Positions 15,929 to 25,388 of a DNA stretch of 64,000 bases are shown in pieces. A program made the position numbers and the translations under genes. Source of the stretch: Mucilaginibacter sp. (GTDB taxonomy: Bacteria; Bacteroidota; Bacteroidia; Sphingobacteriales; Sphingobacteriaceae); NCBI GenBank assembly GCA_025352225.1, contig JANXTT010000009.1, positions 1-64,000 of the forward strand, written 5' to 3'. Position 1 is the stretch's first letter; the number at the start of each line of letters is the position of its first letter. Under the pieces are notes generated by a model. That model was not told where the DNA came from. It made no database searches and worked only from the letters and a program-made list of their open reading frames with translations.

Positions 15929-17296
15929 TCAGTTAGCTGTAAAAAATTCTTCGGGTTTAATGGATGCCTGCATGCCGGGGCTCACTAATAACCCTGCACA
16001 ATAAGGCTTGTTTTTAATGTATTTGGTTACATATCTTTTCAGATCAGCTTTGGTAACCTTTTTAAGATTATCGTTATAGGTAGTAAAATAATCTAACGAT
16101 GCCGATGCCCACCAAAAGGTTAATGTATGTACAAAATCTGATGCAACTTCTTGTTCTTCGGTTTGCCTGATCTCTAATTTACGTTTAGCTGTTTCTACCT
16201 GTTCGTCGGTAACGTAATCATCACTATCAAACATGGCAAGCTGTCTTTTAACCTCTGCAAGGCATTCTTTAACCTTTGATGGATTAGGAACCACAACCAG
16301 CGTTATTGGCCCAACGTGTTTTAATGTAAGATAACCAATGTTTATCTGTAATGCCAGACCAGATTGCAGCAATGCTTTGTTAAGCTTTGAAGAGTTTTGG
16401 TTAAGTATGTATGAAAACACATCGGCAGCATAGGTTGATGGGAGATCGCCACGGGTATCGGGGCCTAACCAGGTTAATTCCATAAACGGAACTTTAGCTA
16501 AATTTGACTCTACAATAAAGTAATCGGTTTTTTGTAGAGGTTTGAACTCTGGAATAGGCCATTTTTTAAATGGATCGAATGACGAAGCCTCCCAGCTCCC
16601 ATAAATATTTTCTACCTGTTTAAAAACATCGTCGTGCTTCACGTCGCCGGCAATAGTTAGCATTGCATTATTTGGATAATAATATTTGTTCTTGATGGAA
16701 TCCATTAAAGCAGGAGTGGCATTCCGTATAATATCATGGTTCCCTATGCTGTTTTTACGGCTATACAAATCGCCCCACAAGTGATGTTCCATCGCATTAT
16801 TCAAAGCGAAAAAAGGACTTGATTCGTGTCTTTGAAACTCCCCGTCTACCACCACGTTCTCTCTTTCCATTTCCTTGCTATCAAAACTTGGATAACGGAT
16901 TGCCGAATTCATAAACTTGAGGCCTGCTTTTAGGTTTTTCTTGGGTAATGTAAAATGATACTCTACGTTTTCAACCGATGTTGACCCATTAAAATCCATC
17001 CCAAGCTCACTAACACGGTCCATAAATTCTTGCTGACTTTTATAGTCTTTATTGGCCTTAAAAAACATATGCTCATACAAATGACTAAGCCCGTTAAATT
17101 TTGGCGTTTCTGTATACGATCCATTTTTACAAGTTATTACAATTGTTGCAAGCGGTACGCTATTATCTTCAACAACCAATACATCAAGGCCATTTGGCAA
17201 GGTGCGTAAAAACATGTTTTCGGGCAGTTTATTCTGGGCTTGGGTAAAACTTGCTACAAGCCAAAAACAAATTATAAAATAAAGTCTTTTAGTCAT
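15929..17296 (-). CDS. M16-family zinc peptidase, catalytic subunit
   Basis: The 455-residue protein has a signal peptide (cleavage about residue 20, FTQAQ) and the inverted zinc motif HLYEH (H72, E75, H76), with a downstream glutamate in NVVVDGEFQRHESSP completing the site. M16 enzymes degrade peptides in a closed chamber. With the zinc-less gene 8 bp downstream it forms the usual active/inactive pair, probably periplasmic. It lies 168 bp from the glycosyltransferase gene on the same strand, with nothing recognisable between. Confidence 0.92.
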   Translation of the reverse strand: MTKRLYFIICFWLVASFTQAQNKLPENMFLRTLPNGLDVLVVEDNSVPLATIVITCKNGSYTETPKFNGLSHLYEHMFFKANKDYKSQQEFMDRVSELGMDFNGSTSVENVEYHFTLPKKNLKAGLKFMNSAIRYPSFDSKEMERENVVVDGEFQRHESSPFFALNNAMEHHLWGDLYSRKNSIGNHDIIRNATPALMDSIKNKYYYPNNAMLTIAGDVKHDDVFKQVENIYGSWEASSFDPFKKWPIPEFKPLQKTDYFIVESNLAKVPFMELTWLGPDTRGDLPSTYAADVFSYILNQNSSKLNKALLQSGLALQINIGYLTLKHVGPITLVVVPNPSKVKECLAEVKRQLAMFDSDDYVTDEQVETAKRKLEIRQTEEQEVASDFVHTLTFWWASASLDYFTTYNDNLKKVTKADLKRYVTKYIKNKPYCAGLLVSPGMQASIKPEEFFTAN

Positions 17297-17464
17297 AAAG
17301 GTTAATTATATACTCGCTAAATATATACAAAAACCAAATATAAAATAATGCTAGTATTTAAAAAGATGTTGAGCGTTTAGGGGTATACTATGTTGCCTTC
17401 ATTTTATTGCCTTTAGCATCATGGGTTAGCTCGGCAAGGCTCAATTCTTCCAATCAGAAGCAAG

Positions 17465-18472
17465 TTACATTGCTAACACCTGCTTGTACAATTCCCAATA
17501 ATCGGCCGCCATTTTTTCTTTTGAAAATTGAGCCTTGGCCCATTGATGGCAATCTATCCGTTTAATGGTAGAGAGCTGCCCTACTGCATCAACAGCCTCA
17601 TCAACAGTATTTACTAAAAACCCTGTTTGTTTATGCTTTATTAATTCGGCCATGGAACCTTTGTTGAATGCAATTACAGGAGTACCGCATAACATGGCCT
17701 CGGCAACACTCATCCCGAAAGGCTCGTTAAAATTAATAGGATGTAAAAGTGCTACTGCCTTGCCTAAAAGTTCTTTGCGTTTCTCTGGCCCGGCATGGCC
17801 AATAAATTGAATATCATCGGTTAGGTAAGGTTCAACCTTTTCTTTAAAGTAGTGTTCATCCTGAATGATACCTGCTATTAATAAACAGCGTTTGCTTTTG
17901 CGGGCAATTTCTACAGCTTCGGCCGTCCCTTTATCGTGATGAATTCGGCCGAAGTATAACAGGTAATCATCGGGCAAATCATTAAAACAAAAATCTTTTA
18001 CATCAAGGCCATTATATACTGTAGCTAAATAATTTAAGTCGGCACTTCTATCTGCATTGCTTATTGATACATAATGAGTGCTATTGTTATATTTTTCATA
18101 AACAGGTATAATTCTCGACGATGAAAATCCATGTATAGTAGTTATTATAGGGGTTTTAATCAGACGAGAATAGCTAAGGGGCAAAAAATCGAAATTGTTA
18201 TGAATAATATCAAACGCCCCGGCTTTTTCCATCAGGTTGCTGATATGCAGGCACTCCAGTACTTTAGCATCCTGACTTTTGTCTTCCTCATAACCTGTTG
18301 CACATATAAAGTCAAGCTGCCCAGCTGTTATTGAATCGCCGGTGGCAAAAAGAGTAACATCGCCCCCCAGCGCGATGATACCCTCAGCAATGTTTGACGC
18401 TATTTGTTCCCACGGCCCGTAATGCCTGGGCGGTGTGCGCCAGGCAACAGGCGCTAATACAGCTATCTTCAT
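17465..18472 (-). CDS. GT4-family glycosyltransferase
   Basis: The 335-residue GT-B enzyme has an N-terminal donor/acceptor lobe starting MKIAVLAPVAWRTPP and a C-terminal lobe with YLLYFGRIHHDKGTAEAVEIARK. The GT4 signature PFGMSVAEAMLCGTPVIAFNKGSMAELI is present. There is no signal peptide, so it acts at the cytosolic face. The donor sugar is not evident. It starts 2 bp after the two-domain glycosyltransferase gene, so the two enzymes should work on the same glycan. Confidence 0.88.
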   Translation of the reverse strand: MKIAVLAPVAWRTPPRHYGPWEQIASNIAEGIIALGGDVTLFATGDSITAGQLDFICATGYEEDKSQDAKVLECLHISNLMEKAGAFDIIHNNFDFLPLSYSRLIKTPIITTIHGFSSSRIIPVYEKYNNSTHYVSISNADRSADLNYLATVYNGLDVKDFCFNDLPDDYLLYFGRIHHDKGTAEAVEIARKSKRCLLIAGIIQDEHYFKEKVEPYLTDDIQFIGHAGPEKRKELLGKAVALLHPINFNEPFGMSVAEAMLCGTPVIAFNKGSMAELIKHKQTGFLVNTVDEAVDAVGQLSTIKRIDCHQWAKAQFSKEKMAADYWELYKQVLAM

Positions 18473-18474
18473 AC

Positions 18475-20751
18475 TTAGCAGATCTCTGCAGTTTGTTTAA
18501 ACTTATGGTATTCGTACTCCAGCTCAAAGGCTTTTAATACGGTGAGATGTGATATTAAATAGGCCAGCGTACTTTCGGCACCTTGGTTTCGGTTTATGCC
18601 GGTTGGTAATATACCATCGCAGCAACCCTTGGTTTCATGGTCGTATAACGGCACACGCAGCGTATTCTCGCCCAGAAACCAGGTATAACATACAAACATT
18701 TTTTCTATATAATCGGGCTTATGCCATAACTGATAGGCCTGAAAATTCATCAATACCATAGCCATCGTCTCAATTGCCTGCTGATCGTAGATTGGAAATT
18801 CGCCACCTTTATGATACCAACCCTCATTGCCAACCGGACTAAGATAGCCGTTTGCCAGGGTTAGTTTATCCAAAAAGTTCATTGACTCTAATGCTATAGC
18901 TTTTACTTCTTCGTCACTGGTTATTTCGCAGGAATGCATTAATGCTAATGGCAGTATAGCATTATCGTAAGTCATTTTATCCTCAAACCAATGCCAATCG
19001 GCATCGTTATGTTGTTGATAAGCAACTACCAGTGGTTTGGTAAGTTTAACTAATTCCCTTTGCAAACCTTCGTCAGACGGAACTACTTTTAAATAAAGTG
19101 CTATTCCAATTATGGTATTGGCAATGCCCCTTAAATGATGTAGCTTTTCAAATTGTGGTACCGCTTTATGAAATATCTCCAATGCAAACTCACGATAGGA
19201 ATTATTTGCCGCGCAATTAATCAGGTATCCTAACGACCATATGGTACGGCCAAATGAATCTTCCGAACCAACTTCGTCCAGATACTGGCGGCTAAAGCTT
19301 AAAAAGTTACGGAAGTTACCATCCTCTGTTTGCATGTAATGAATATAGCTTAGATATATAGGCAGCAAATCCAAAGCATCCTGACTTTTATTGCGCTGGT
19401 AGGCCATTAATGCCATAATCAACGCCCTTGCATTATCATCAAGGCAATAGCCTTCCTTTAAATTAGGAATCCCATATTTAGCATGCTGCACTATCCCTGT
19501 ATCATCGGTTAATCTTAAAACATGGGTTAAGCTAAATTTAGGAAGTATTTCGGGGTCAACAATACTACTTTGCAGTATCCGGTCGCGGTAATCATGATTT
19601 TGGGCAGCTTCCTGAGCTATTTTAATAAACTCGGCACCTGTTTTAGGCCACCGCAAATGCAGCCCGTAATTGTAGGCGTTTTCTTTGATTTCGCTCATAG
19701 CTTCATCACTACCCAACAATTCATTTACAATAACCGCGAGTTGATCAGCATCTCTGAAATCAAATAATTTCCCCCTGTTATCAGCCAGTAACTCCGTAGC
19801 GTGCCAGTACGGGGTTGATACAATTGCAGCACCCGCGCCAATAGCGTATGATAACGTTCCGCTAGTAATTTGGGCTTCGTTAAGGTAGGGCGTAATGTAA
19901 ATATCAACTGCAGTTAAATATTCATACAGTTCTTCTTCCGATACAAATTTATTAATGAAAGTGATATGCTTGCTTACATTAAGCTGGGATGCCAAACGTT
20001 TAAGATGATCGCGATACTCCTCTCCGTTGTTTTTTAATACGCCCGGATGCGTGTTCCCTAAAATTACATACATCACATCCGGATGTTTTTCTGCAATTTT
20101 AGGCAGGGCTTTAATTACGGTTTCCAAACCCTTGTTCCTGCTAATCAGCCCAAAGGTGAATAACACTCTTTTGTTTCTGAATGCAGAGAGTTTTTTTATC
20201 GGGTTATCTTCTGATGGCTCCAGATCGGGCACCCCATGTTCAATAATGAGTATTTTAGCCGGATCAATTTCATAAATGGTTGTTAAAAACTCCACTGCCC
20301 GTTGGCTCATCACAATTATTTTGGCAGATTGCTCGGCTATTTCGCGCAGTATTATTTTTTGAACAAAACTGGGTTCTTTTAGTATGGTATGTAATATGGT
20401 AATTAAAGGTTTTTGCAAACGGTTTATTAAGGGTAGTATATAGATGCCACTTTCGCCCCCATATATGCCAAACTCATGCTCTAATATGCAAACATCAGCG
20501 TTACTGGTATTAAGGTAGTTGGCCGCGCGTATATAATCTTTTTGGTGATTTTGACGGATAATAAATTGCACCTCTTCCGGGTATTTATATTCCTTAAAAT
20601 CTTCCGAATCATTTATAGCTACCACAAAACCACTTTGTGTTGCTGATTTTTTTCCTGTAAAATTGGCATTAACGGCAGCTACTAAGTTATTGTTAAAGGT
20701 AGCTATCCCGCACTCGCGCGGTGGATAGGTAGATATATAAGCAATACGCAT
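18475..20751 (-). CDS. Two-domain protein: GT4 glycosyltransferase plus C-terminal helical-toroid-like domain
   Basis: In the 758-residue protein, residues 1 to about 385 are a GT4-type glycosyltransferase: it opens MRIAYISTYPPRECGIATF, has LFTFGLISRNKGLETVIKALPKI, and ITSGTLSYAIGAGAAIVSTPYWHATELL in place of the usual donor loop. Residues from about 400 to 740 (LDDNARALIMALMAYQR, GRTIWSLGYLINCA, WHWFEDKMTYDNAILPLALMHS, IYDQQAIETMAMVLM) look like repeated helical hairpins of an alpha/alpha toroid, as in several glycoside-processing enzymes. The role of the second domain is unproven. The gene leads a two-gene glycosyltransferase operon. Confidence 0.85.
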   Translation of the reverse strand: MRIAYISTYPPRECGIATFNNNLVAAVNANFTGKKSATQSGFVVAINDSEDFKEYKYPEEVQFIIRQNHQKDYIRAANYLNTSNADVCILEHEFGIYGGESGIYILPLINRLQKPLITILHTILKEPSFVQKIILREIAEQSAKIIVMSQRAVEFLTTIYEIDPAKILIIEHGVPDLEPSEDNPIKKLSAFRNKRVLFTFGLISRNKGLETVIKALPKIAEKHPDVMYVILGNTHPGVLKNNGEEYRDHLKRLASQLNVSKHITFINKFVSEEELYEYLTAVDIYITPYLNEAQITSGTLSYAIGAGAAIVSTPYWHATELLADNRGKLFDFRDADQLAVIVNELLGSDEAMSEIKENAYNYGLHLRWPKTGAEFIKIAQEAAQNHDYRDRILQSSIVDPEILPKFSLTHVLRLTDDTGIVQHAKYGIPNLKEGYCLDDNARALIMALMAYQRNKSQDALDLLPIYLSYIHYMQTEDGNFRNFLSFSRQYLDEVGSEDSFGRTIWSLGYLINCAANNSYREFALEIFHKAVPQFEKLHHLRGIANTIIGIALYLKVVPSDEGLQRELVKLTKPLVVAYQQHNDADWHWFEDKMTYDNAILPLALMHSCEITSDEEVKAIALESMNFLDKLTLANGYLSPVGNEGWYHKGGEFPIYDQQAIETMAMVLMNFQAYQLWHKPDYIEKMFVCYTWFLGENTLRVPLYDHETKGCCDGILPTGINRNQGAESTLAYLISHLTVLKAFELEYEYHKFKQTAEIC

Positions 20752-20944
20752 ATAATAAATTATATATTGTTAATTATAAAAACGATGTATTCCCTTAACA
20801 CTATTGGCAGGTTATTGTTTTGTTGCCGATGTTAAAATGTGCCTCATAAGCTTGATAAGCGATTTATTGATCTATTTTGATCTGCATTAAGGCATGCAAG
20901 TAAGGCTGATATAAGTGGCAGACCAACCGATTGATAAATATGAA

Positions 20945-22147
20945 CTAAGTAATAGTTGGTTTTGAATAATGATCCAATGATTCAATAATTACTGAACATG
21001 CGCTCCTTATTTCGTCGTCCGTAATAATTAGTGGCGGAGCAATACGCATGGAATTGCTGCAATGTAAAAACCAATCGGTAATAACGCCATGTTCAATACA
21101 ACGGTCAATTACCTTTTTATTAAACTCAAAGCTTTCCAGTTCAATAGTCAGGATCAGCCCCTTGCCCCTAATATCAATTATAGCCGGATGGATCAATAAT
21201 TGCCTGAACAATTTTTCTTTAGCTTCCACGTCGTCAATTAGCTTTTCATCCAGTAAAACCTCCAGTGCTGCCAATCCGGCTGCACAACTTACCGGGTGTC
21301 CGCCAAAAGTTGTAATATGACCAAGTATGGGATTTTCTTTAAAGGTATCCATAATATCTGCCGAAGCTATAAATGCTCCCAAAGGCATGCCGCCGCCCAA
21401 AGCTTTAGCCATTACTAAAATATCGGGTATAATGCCAAAGTGATCAAATGCGAATAATTTACCTGTACGCCCCATAGCTACCTGTATTTCGTCGAGTATC
21501 AATAAGGTGCCAGTTTGTGTACACCGTTGCCTTAATGCCTGTAGGTATGCTACATCAGGTACGCGTATACCAGCTTCGCCCTGTATAGTTTCAACTATAA
21601 CACAAGCGGTTTGGTTGGTAATCTGTTCAAGATCGTCAACATTGTTGAAGTTAATAAACTTAATGCCGGGTAATAATGGGCGGTAAGCCTGTTTATATTC
21701 CTCATTACCCATTATACTTAAAGCACCCTGTGTACTGCCATGATAAGAATTATAAAAAGCGATGATTTGGCTGCGGCCGGTATAGCGTTTAGCCAATTTT
21801 AACGCCCCTTCAATAGCTTCGGTACCTGAGTTTACAAAGTATACGGATTGTAATTGTTGAGGCAGCAGGGCTGCTAACTTTTGTGCTAATTTAACTTGAG
21901 GGGCCTGTACGTATTCTCCATACACCATTAGGTGCATATATTTTTCAGCCTGCAGCTTAACAGCTTCAACAACACGCGGATGCGAATGCCCAATATTACT
22001 CACCCCAATACCTGATATCAGATCCAGGTAAGCCTTGCCTTCAGGGTTATAAAGATAAACGCCTTGCGCTCTTTCAAATTCCAGCAAAAGCGGAAAATGT
22101 GTAGTTTGTGCATTATGGTTCAAAAATAGCTGCCTAAGGGTTATCAT
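20945..22147 (-). CDS. Class III PLP-dependent aminotransferase
   Basis: The 400-residue enzyme has VNSGTEAIEGALKLAKRYTGR at the cofactor phosphate site, LLILDEIQVAMGRTGKLFAFDHFG, and the Schiff-base lysine in MAKALGGGMPLGAF. It resembles the acetylornithine/ornithine/4-aminobutyrate aminotransferase group. No arginine-synthesis genes are adjacent, so the substrate is left open. It lies downstream of a strong terminator that closes the sigma-factor operon, which suggests its own transcript. The 193 bp between it and the glycosyltransferase operon hold no recognisable gene. Confidence 0.9.
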   Translation of the reverse strand: MITLRQLFLNHNAQTTHFPLLLEFERAQGVYLYNPEGKAYLDLISGIGVSNIGHSHPRVVEAVKLQAEKYMHLMVYGEYVQAPQVKLAQKLAALLPQQLQSVYFVNSGTEAIEGALKLAKRYTGRSQIIAFYNSYHGSTQGALSIMGNEEYKQAYRPLLPGIKFINFNNVDDLEQITNQTACVIVETIQGEAGIRVPDVAYLQALRQRCTQTGTLLILDEIQVAMGRTGKLFAFDHFGIIPDILVMAKALGGGMPLGAFIASADIMDTFKENPILGHITTFGGHPVSCAAGLAALEVLLDEKLIDDVEAKEKLFRQLLIHPAIIDIRGKGLILTIELESFEFNKKVIDRCIEHGVITDWFLHCSNSMRIAPPLIITDDEIRSACSVIIESLDHYSKPTIT

Positions 22148-22162
22148 ATTGCAAAAATAACA

Positions 22163-22190
22163 AAGGCTCTCAACTATTGCTGAGAGCCTT
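22163..22190 (-). terminator. Rho-independent terminator of the sigma/anti-sigma/Spy-like operon
   Basis: A perfect 10-bp stem, AAGGCTCTCA (22163-22172) with TGAGAGCCTT (22181-22190), has an 8-nt loop. On the minus strand it is followed by a T-rich tail (TTGTTATTTTTGC). Confidence 0.85.
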
Positions 22191-22212
22191 CGCTTTTGAC
22201 ATAATTTTATTT

Positions 22213-22722
22213 TTAATCACCGGCTTCATTTTTCATTTCACTGCGGTGTTTAATTGCCTCATCAATAAATAATTTTTCACTCTTATAAATCTGACTAACC
22301 TTTTCTGGTGGTAATATTTTTAAAAACTCATTTTTATAATGCAGCTTAGTGTCTAATATTTTCTGATCTAAAAGAGATTCTTTATCCAACTGATCAATTC
22401 CATTAGTAGCCGAAGTTGAATTATTTTTTCGTTTTTGTATTTGTAACCCTATTAATTCGGTTTGATACTGATTATAAAGTGGCCAAAATTTATCAGACTG
22501 TGCGGAGTTGAGATCTAATTGCCTGGTAATAAATGCAACCTTTATATCCTTAACCCGTTTTATTCTGTCTGCCAGCCTTCCCTCCTTTTGTACCTGTCTG
22601 TTTTTTTCTAGTTGTTGGTTAGGTCGTTCTTGCCTAGGTATTTCGAGGACATGCATACGCTGGCTCTGACCAAAAGCTGGCAGGGTTAAAAAGTATATGC
22701 TTATCAATAAAATATGTCTCAT
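22213..22722 (-). CDS. Periplasmic Spy/CpxP-like protein (LTxxQ-type)
   Basis: The 169-residue protein has a signal peptide (MRHILLISIYFLTLPAFGQ) and then a highly charged helical body. ITRQLDLNSAQSDKFWPLYNQYQTELIGLQ is the LTxxQ-like motif of periplasmic stress sensors and chaperones related to Spy/CpxP. It is third in a minus-strand operon after an ECF sigma factor and an anti-sigma-like membrane protein, and is followed by a terminator. It is therefore probably a target or feedback element of that envelope-stress unit. Confidence 0.75.
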   Translation of the reverse strand: MRHILLISIYFLTLPAFGQSQRMHVLEIPRQERPNQQLEKNRQVQKEGRLADRIKRVKDIKVAFITRQLDLNSAQSDKFWPLYNQYQTELIGLQIQKRKNNSTSATNGIDQLDKESLLDQKILDTKLHYKNEFLKILPPEKVSQIYKSEKLFIDEAIKHRSEMKNEAGD

Positions 22723-22755
22723 CTATGTACCTTTTCTATTATTACTAATAGTTAA

Positions 22756-23568
22756 TTAATTTGTTTTATTCTGATCGGCCTCATCTGATAGCAACGAATT
22801 TAAGCTATTGGGATCAACATTTTCCATAATTGCTGGAGTATCACCATTGATTTGTAAATAAATTTCGATATCCTTATCTGAAACTTTTGACAAGGCTTTA
22901 TGTATATCAGACCGTTTATGTATTGCAGTATCATTAAATTCGCTTATCATAACTGCAGTACCAACAACTAATGCAAAACATGCCGCTGAAGCATATTTAA
23001 ACGATTTAGAAATCCAAAGTTTCCTGATCATCCCACGTTCTTGTTGTATTGATCTAACTGGAGTATTTATTGTGCTTTGTAATATCTTATGCTCTAGTTC
23101 ATCAAAATAATTTGCAGGAACGGTAAAGCCTTGTTCGGTATTTAAAGCTTCGTCAATAGCGATCCGGCTTTCAATATTTTTAGTTAATTCATCAAAATAA
23201 TTTGCAGGAACAGTAAAGCCTGATTCCGCATTTAAAGCTTCTTCAATGGCGATGCGGCTTTCAATATTTTTAGTTAATTCATCAAAATAATTTGCAGGAA
23301 CTGCAAAGCCTTGTTCGGCATTTAAAACTTCGTCAATAGCGATGCGGCTTTCAATATTTTTAGTTAATTCATCAAAATAATTTGCAAGAACGATAAAGCC
23401 ATTATTTGGATGGGCATACTTTAGTTGTTCTAAACGAATATTTTCCATAATAAGTTCCTCCTTTTCCTGGAAATAGTTATCGGGCACGGTAAACGCATTG
23501 CCACGGTTTACCCGTTTAAGCGCCTCATAGCTATCCAACCATTCCATATTTTCCAATTCGTTATTCAT
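22756..23568 (-). CDS. Anti-sigma-like membrane protein with tandem YFDEL repeats
   Basis: The 270-residue protein follows an ECF sigma gene by 44 bp. The N-terminal part carries repeated FxVPxNYFDEL motifs: one diverged copy (NAFTVPDNYFQEKEEL), one intermediate, then near-identical 30-residue units with core VPANYFDELTKNIESRIAI, and a last partial copy. A membrane helix follows (YASAACFALVVGTAVMISE, about residue 192), then a C-terminal tail of about 60 residues. FxVPxxYF motifs are common in Bacteroidota proteins beside ECF sigma factors. A role as sigma antagonist is inferred from position and the single membrane span. Confidence 0.7.
   Translation of the reverse strand: MNNELENMEWLDSYEALKRVNRGNAFTVPDNYFQEKEELIMENIRLEQLKYAHPNNGFIVLANYFDELTKNIESRIAIDEVLNAEQGFAVPANYFDELTKNIESRIAIEEALNAESGFTVPANYFDELTKNIESRIAIDEALNTEQGFTVPANYFDELEHKILQSTINTPVRSIQQERGMIRKLWISKSFKYASAACFALVVGTAVMISEFNDTAIHKRSDIHKALSKVSDKDIEIYLQINGDTPAIMENVDPNSLNSLLSDEADQNKTN
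23101..23402. repeat. 90-bp tandem repeat with exact period in the anti-sigma-like gene
   Basis: The marker ATCAAAATAA recurs at 23101, 23191, 23281 and 23371, an exact 90-bp period. There are three full units and a partial fourth that differ at only a few positions. Each full unit encodes 30 residues. Near-identity at the DNA level, including third positions, points to recent duplication. Confidence 0.95.
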
Positions 23569-23612
23569 TACTTACTATAGATGTATTTTTTAGCAAAAGG
23601 TTTAATTTGCTT

Positions 23613-24167
23613 TTAATCTTCTGCCAATAAAAACGCTTCAATTTTTTTAACAGCTAAATGAAAAGAAGATTTTAAGGCTCCAACACTTGTACCAAGCACC
23701 TCAGATATTTCTTCATATTTCATTTCATCATAGTATTTCATATTAAATACTAATTTTTGCTTTTCAGGGAGCGTTAATAATGCTTTTTGTAACTTCATCT
23801 GTGCCTTATCGCCATCAAAATAACTCGAATCGGCTAACGATTCAGATAGTTCATGGGCAACATCATCAAGCGAAATATTGTTCTTTAACTTTTTGCGGTT
23901 AATAAATGTGATGCATTCGTTGGTAGCTATCCTATACATCCAAGTATATAACTGGGCATCGCTTCTAAACCCCGGAAGGCTTTTCCATATCTTTATAAAA
24001 ACATCCTGCGATAAATCATCAGCATCATCATGATCAATAACCATACGGCGTATATGCCAGTATATTTTTTGCTGATATTTTTTCAGCAACAGGTTAAATG
24101 CCTGGTTCCTGGTTTTTTCGTCCTGAAACTTTTCCAGGATCTCTGCATCTTCAACCTGATTAGACAT
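23613..24167 (-). CDS. ECF-family RNA polymerase sigma factor
   Basis: The 184-residue sigma-70 family protein has region 2 (DDADDLSQDVFIKIWKSLPGFRSDAQLYTWMYRIATNECITFINRKK) and region 4 with a helix-turn-helix (LLTLPEKQKLVFNMKYYDEMKYEEISEVLGTSVGALKSSFHLAVKKIE). It has the size and architecture of ECF sigma factors, without region 3. It heads an operon with an anti-sigma-like membrane protein and a periplasmic Spy-like protein, which suggests response to an envelope signal. Autoregulation is usual in such units, but no promoter motif could be assigned. Confidence 0.93.
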   Translation of the reverse strand: MSNQVEDAEILEKFQDEKTRNQAFNLLLKKYQQKIYWHIRRMVIDHDDADDLSQDVFIKIWKSLPGFRSDAQLYTWMYRIATNECITFINRKKLKNNISLDDVAHELSESLADSSYFDGDKAQMKLQKALLTLPEKQKLVFNMKYYDEMKYEEISEVLGTSVGALKSSFHLAVKKIEAFLLAED

Positions 24168-24300
24168 TGTATAAATATAAATTTAGGTGTAAACAGTTAC
24201 AACATTGCTACGTTAAATAACAAACTTAGATAAAATTTTGTCTATAAAAATAGCATTAGTAAAATTTATTCACATCTAATTAGCTTAAAAAATCAATGTT

Positions 24301-24342
24301 CTACAACCGGATCAGTCACTTCCTAATCCAATCCAGTTGTAG
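24301..24342 (-). terminator. Probable terminator of the transketolase operon
   Basis: CTACAACCGGA (24301-24311) pairs with TCCAGTTGTAG (24332-24342). The single mismatch becomes G-U in the minus-strand RNA. On that strand the hairpin is followed by AACATTGATTTTTT. It lies just past the stop of the transketolase C-terminal subunit gene. Confidence 0.6.
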
Positions 24343-24353
24343 AGCAAAGTGTT

Positions 24354-25313
24354 TTATTTTTTTCGTTTGATTACCCTATTTACGGCATCTATTATATCTT
24401 CTGCTTCCAAACCGTATTTTTTCATCAATTGGTCTGGTGTACCACTTTCGCCAAAACTATCGTTAACGGCAACATACTCTTGTGGGGTTGGGTTATTTAC
24501 TGCTAATACTTGTGCAATACTATCGCCCAAGCCACCTAAACGGTTATGTTCTTCGCAACTGACTGCGCAACCTGTTTTTGCAACTGATTTTAGGACAGCT
24601 TCAACATCTAAAGGTTTAATGGTATGTATATTTATTATTTCGGCATCAATGCCCATTTCGGCTAGTTTTTCGCCTGCCTGTATCGCTTTCCAAACTATAT
24701 GGCCCGTAGCAAAAATACTAACATCTTTACCTTCGTTTACCATCCATGCTTTGCCAATTATAAATTCCTGGTCATCATCTGTAAAAATTGGGACTACCGG
24801 GCGGCCAAAGCGTAAGTATACGGGGCCATGGTGTTTAGCTATAGCAATTGTTGCCGCTTTGGTTTGGTTGTAATCGCAGGGGTTAATTACGGTCATTCCC
24901 GGCAACATTTTCATCATACCAATATCTTCCAGTATTTGGTGTGTCGCACCATCTTCGCCCAAAGTTAAGCCGGCATGGGAAGCGCATATTTTTACGTTTT
25001 TATCAGAATATGCTATTGATTGACGGATCTGGTCATAAACCCTGCCTGTTGAAAAGTTAGCAAATGTTCCGGTAAATGGTATTTTACCTCCTATAGTCAT
25101 ACCTGCGGCTATGCACATCATATTAGCCTCTGCAATGCCAATCTGGAAAAAGCGTTCAGGGAATTCTTTAATAAAGTCGTTCATTTTTAATGAACCAATT
25201 AAATCGGCACAAAGGGCAACAACTTCATGGTTTTGTTTGCCTGCCTCAAGCAAGCCCGCACCAAAGCCCGAGCGTGTATCTTTTTTATCTGTATATGTGT
25301 ATTTTTTCATCAA
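24354..25313 (-). CDS. Transketolase, C-terminal subunit
   Basis: The 319-residue protein corresponds to the pyrimidine-binding and C-terminal domains of transketolase: FQIGIAEANMMCIAAGMTIGG, ICASHAGLTLGEDGATHQILEDIGMM, and the C-terminal domain from about residue 190 (IFATGHIVWKAIQAGEKL, SCEEHNRLGGLGDSIAQVL). It needs the adjacent N-terminal subunit to complete the thiamine-diphosphate site. Together they transfer two-carbon ketol units in the pentose phosphate pathway. The N-terminal subunit gene is 75 bp upstream. Confidence 0.92.
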   Translation of the reverse strand: MMKKYTYTDKKDTRSGFGAGLLEAGKQNHEVVALCADLIGSLKMNDFIKEFPERFFQIGIAEANMMCIAAGMTIGGKIPFTGTFANFSTGRVYDQIRQSIAYSDKNVKICASHAGLTLGEDGATHQILEDIGMMKMLPGMTVINPCDYNQTKAATIAIAKHHGPVYLRFGRPVVPIFTDDDQEFIIGKAWMVNEGKDVSIFATGHIVWKAIQAGEKLAEMGIDAEIINIHTIKPLDVEAVLKSVAKTGCAVSCEEHNRLGGLGDSIAQVLAVNNPTPQEYVAVNDSFGESGTPDQLMKKYGLEAEDIIDAVNRVIKRKK

Positions 25314-25388
25314 CGTATCTCGTGGCGCGTATAGTGTACAACAGCCTTCTTACAGCCATATTCCCATACGCATATCTTAAAATCTTAA

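Noticed and set aside
20752-20944. Possible riboswitch or leader between the glycosyltransferase operon and the aminotransferase gene
   Set aside because: No recognisable conserved motif or strong hairpin was found.
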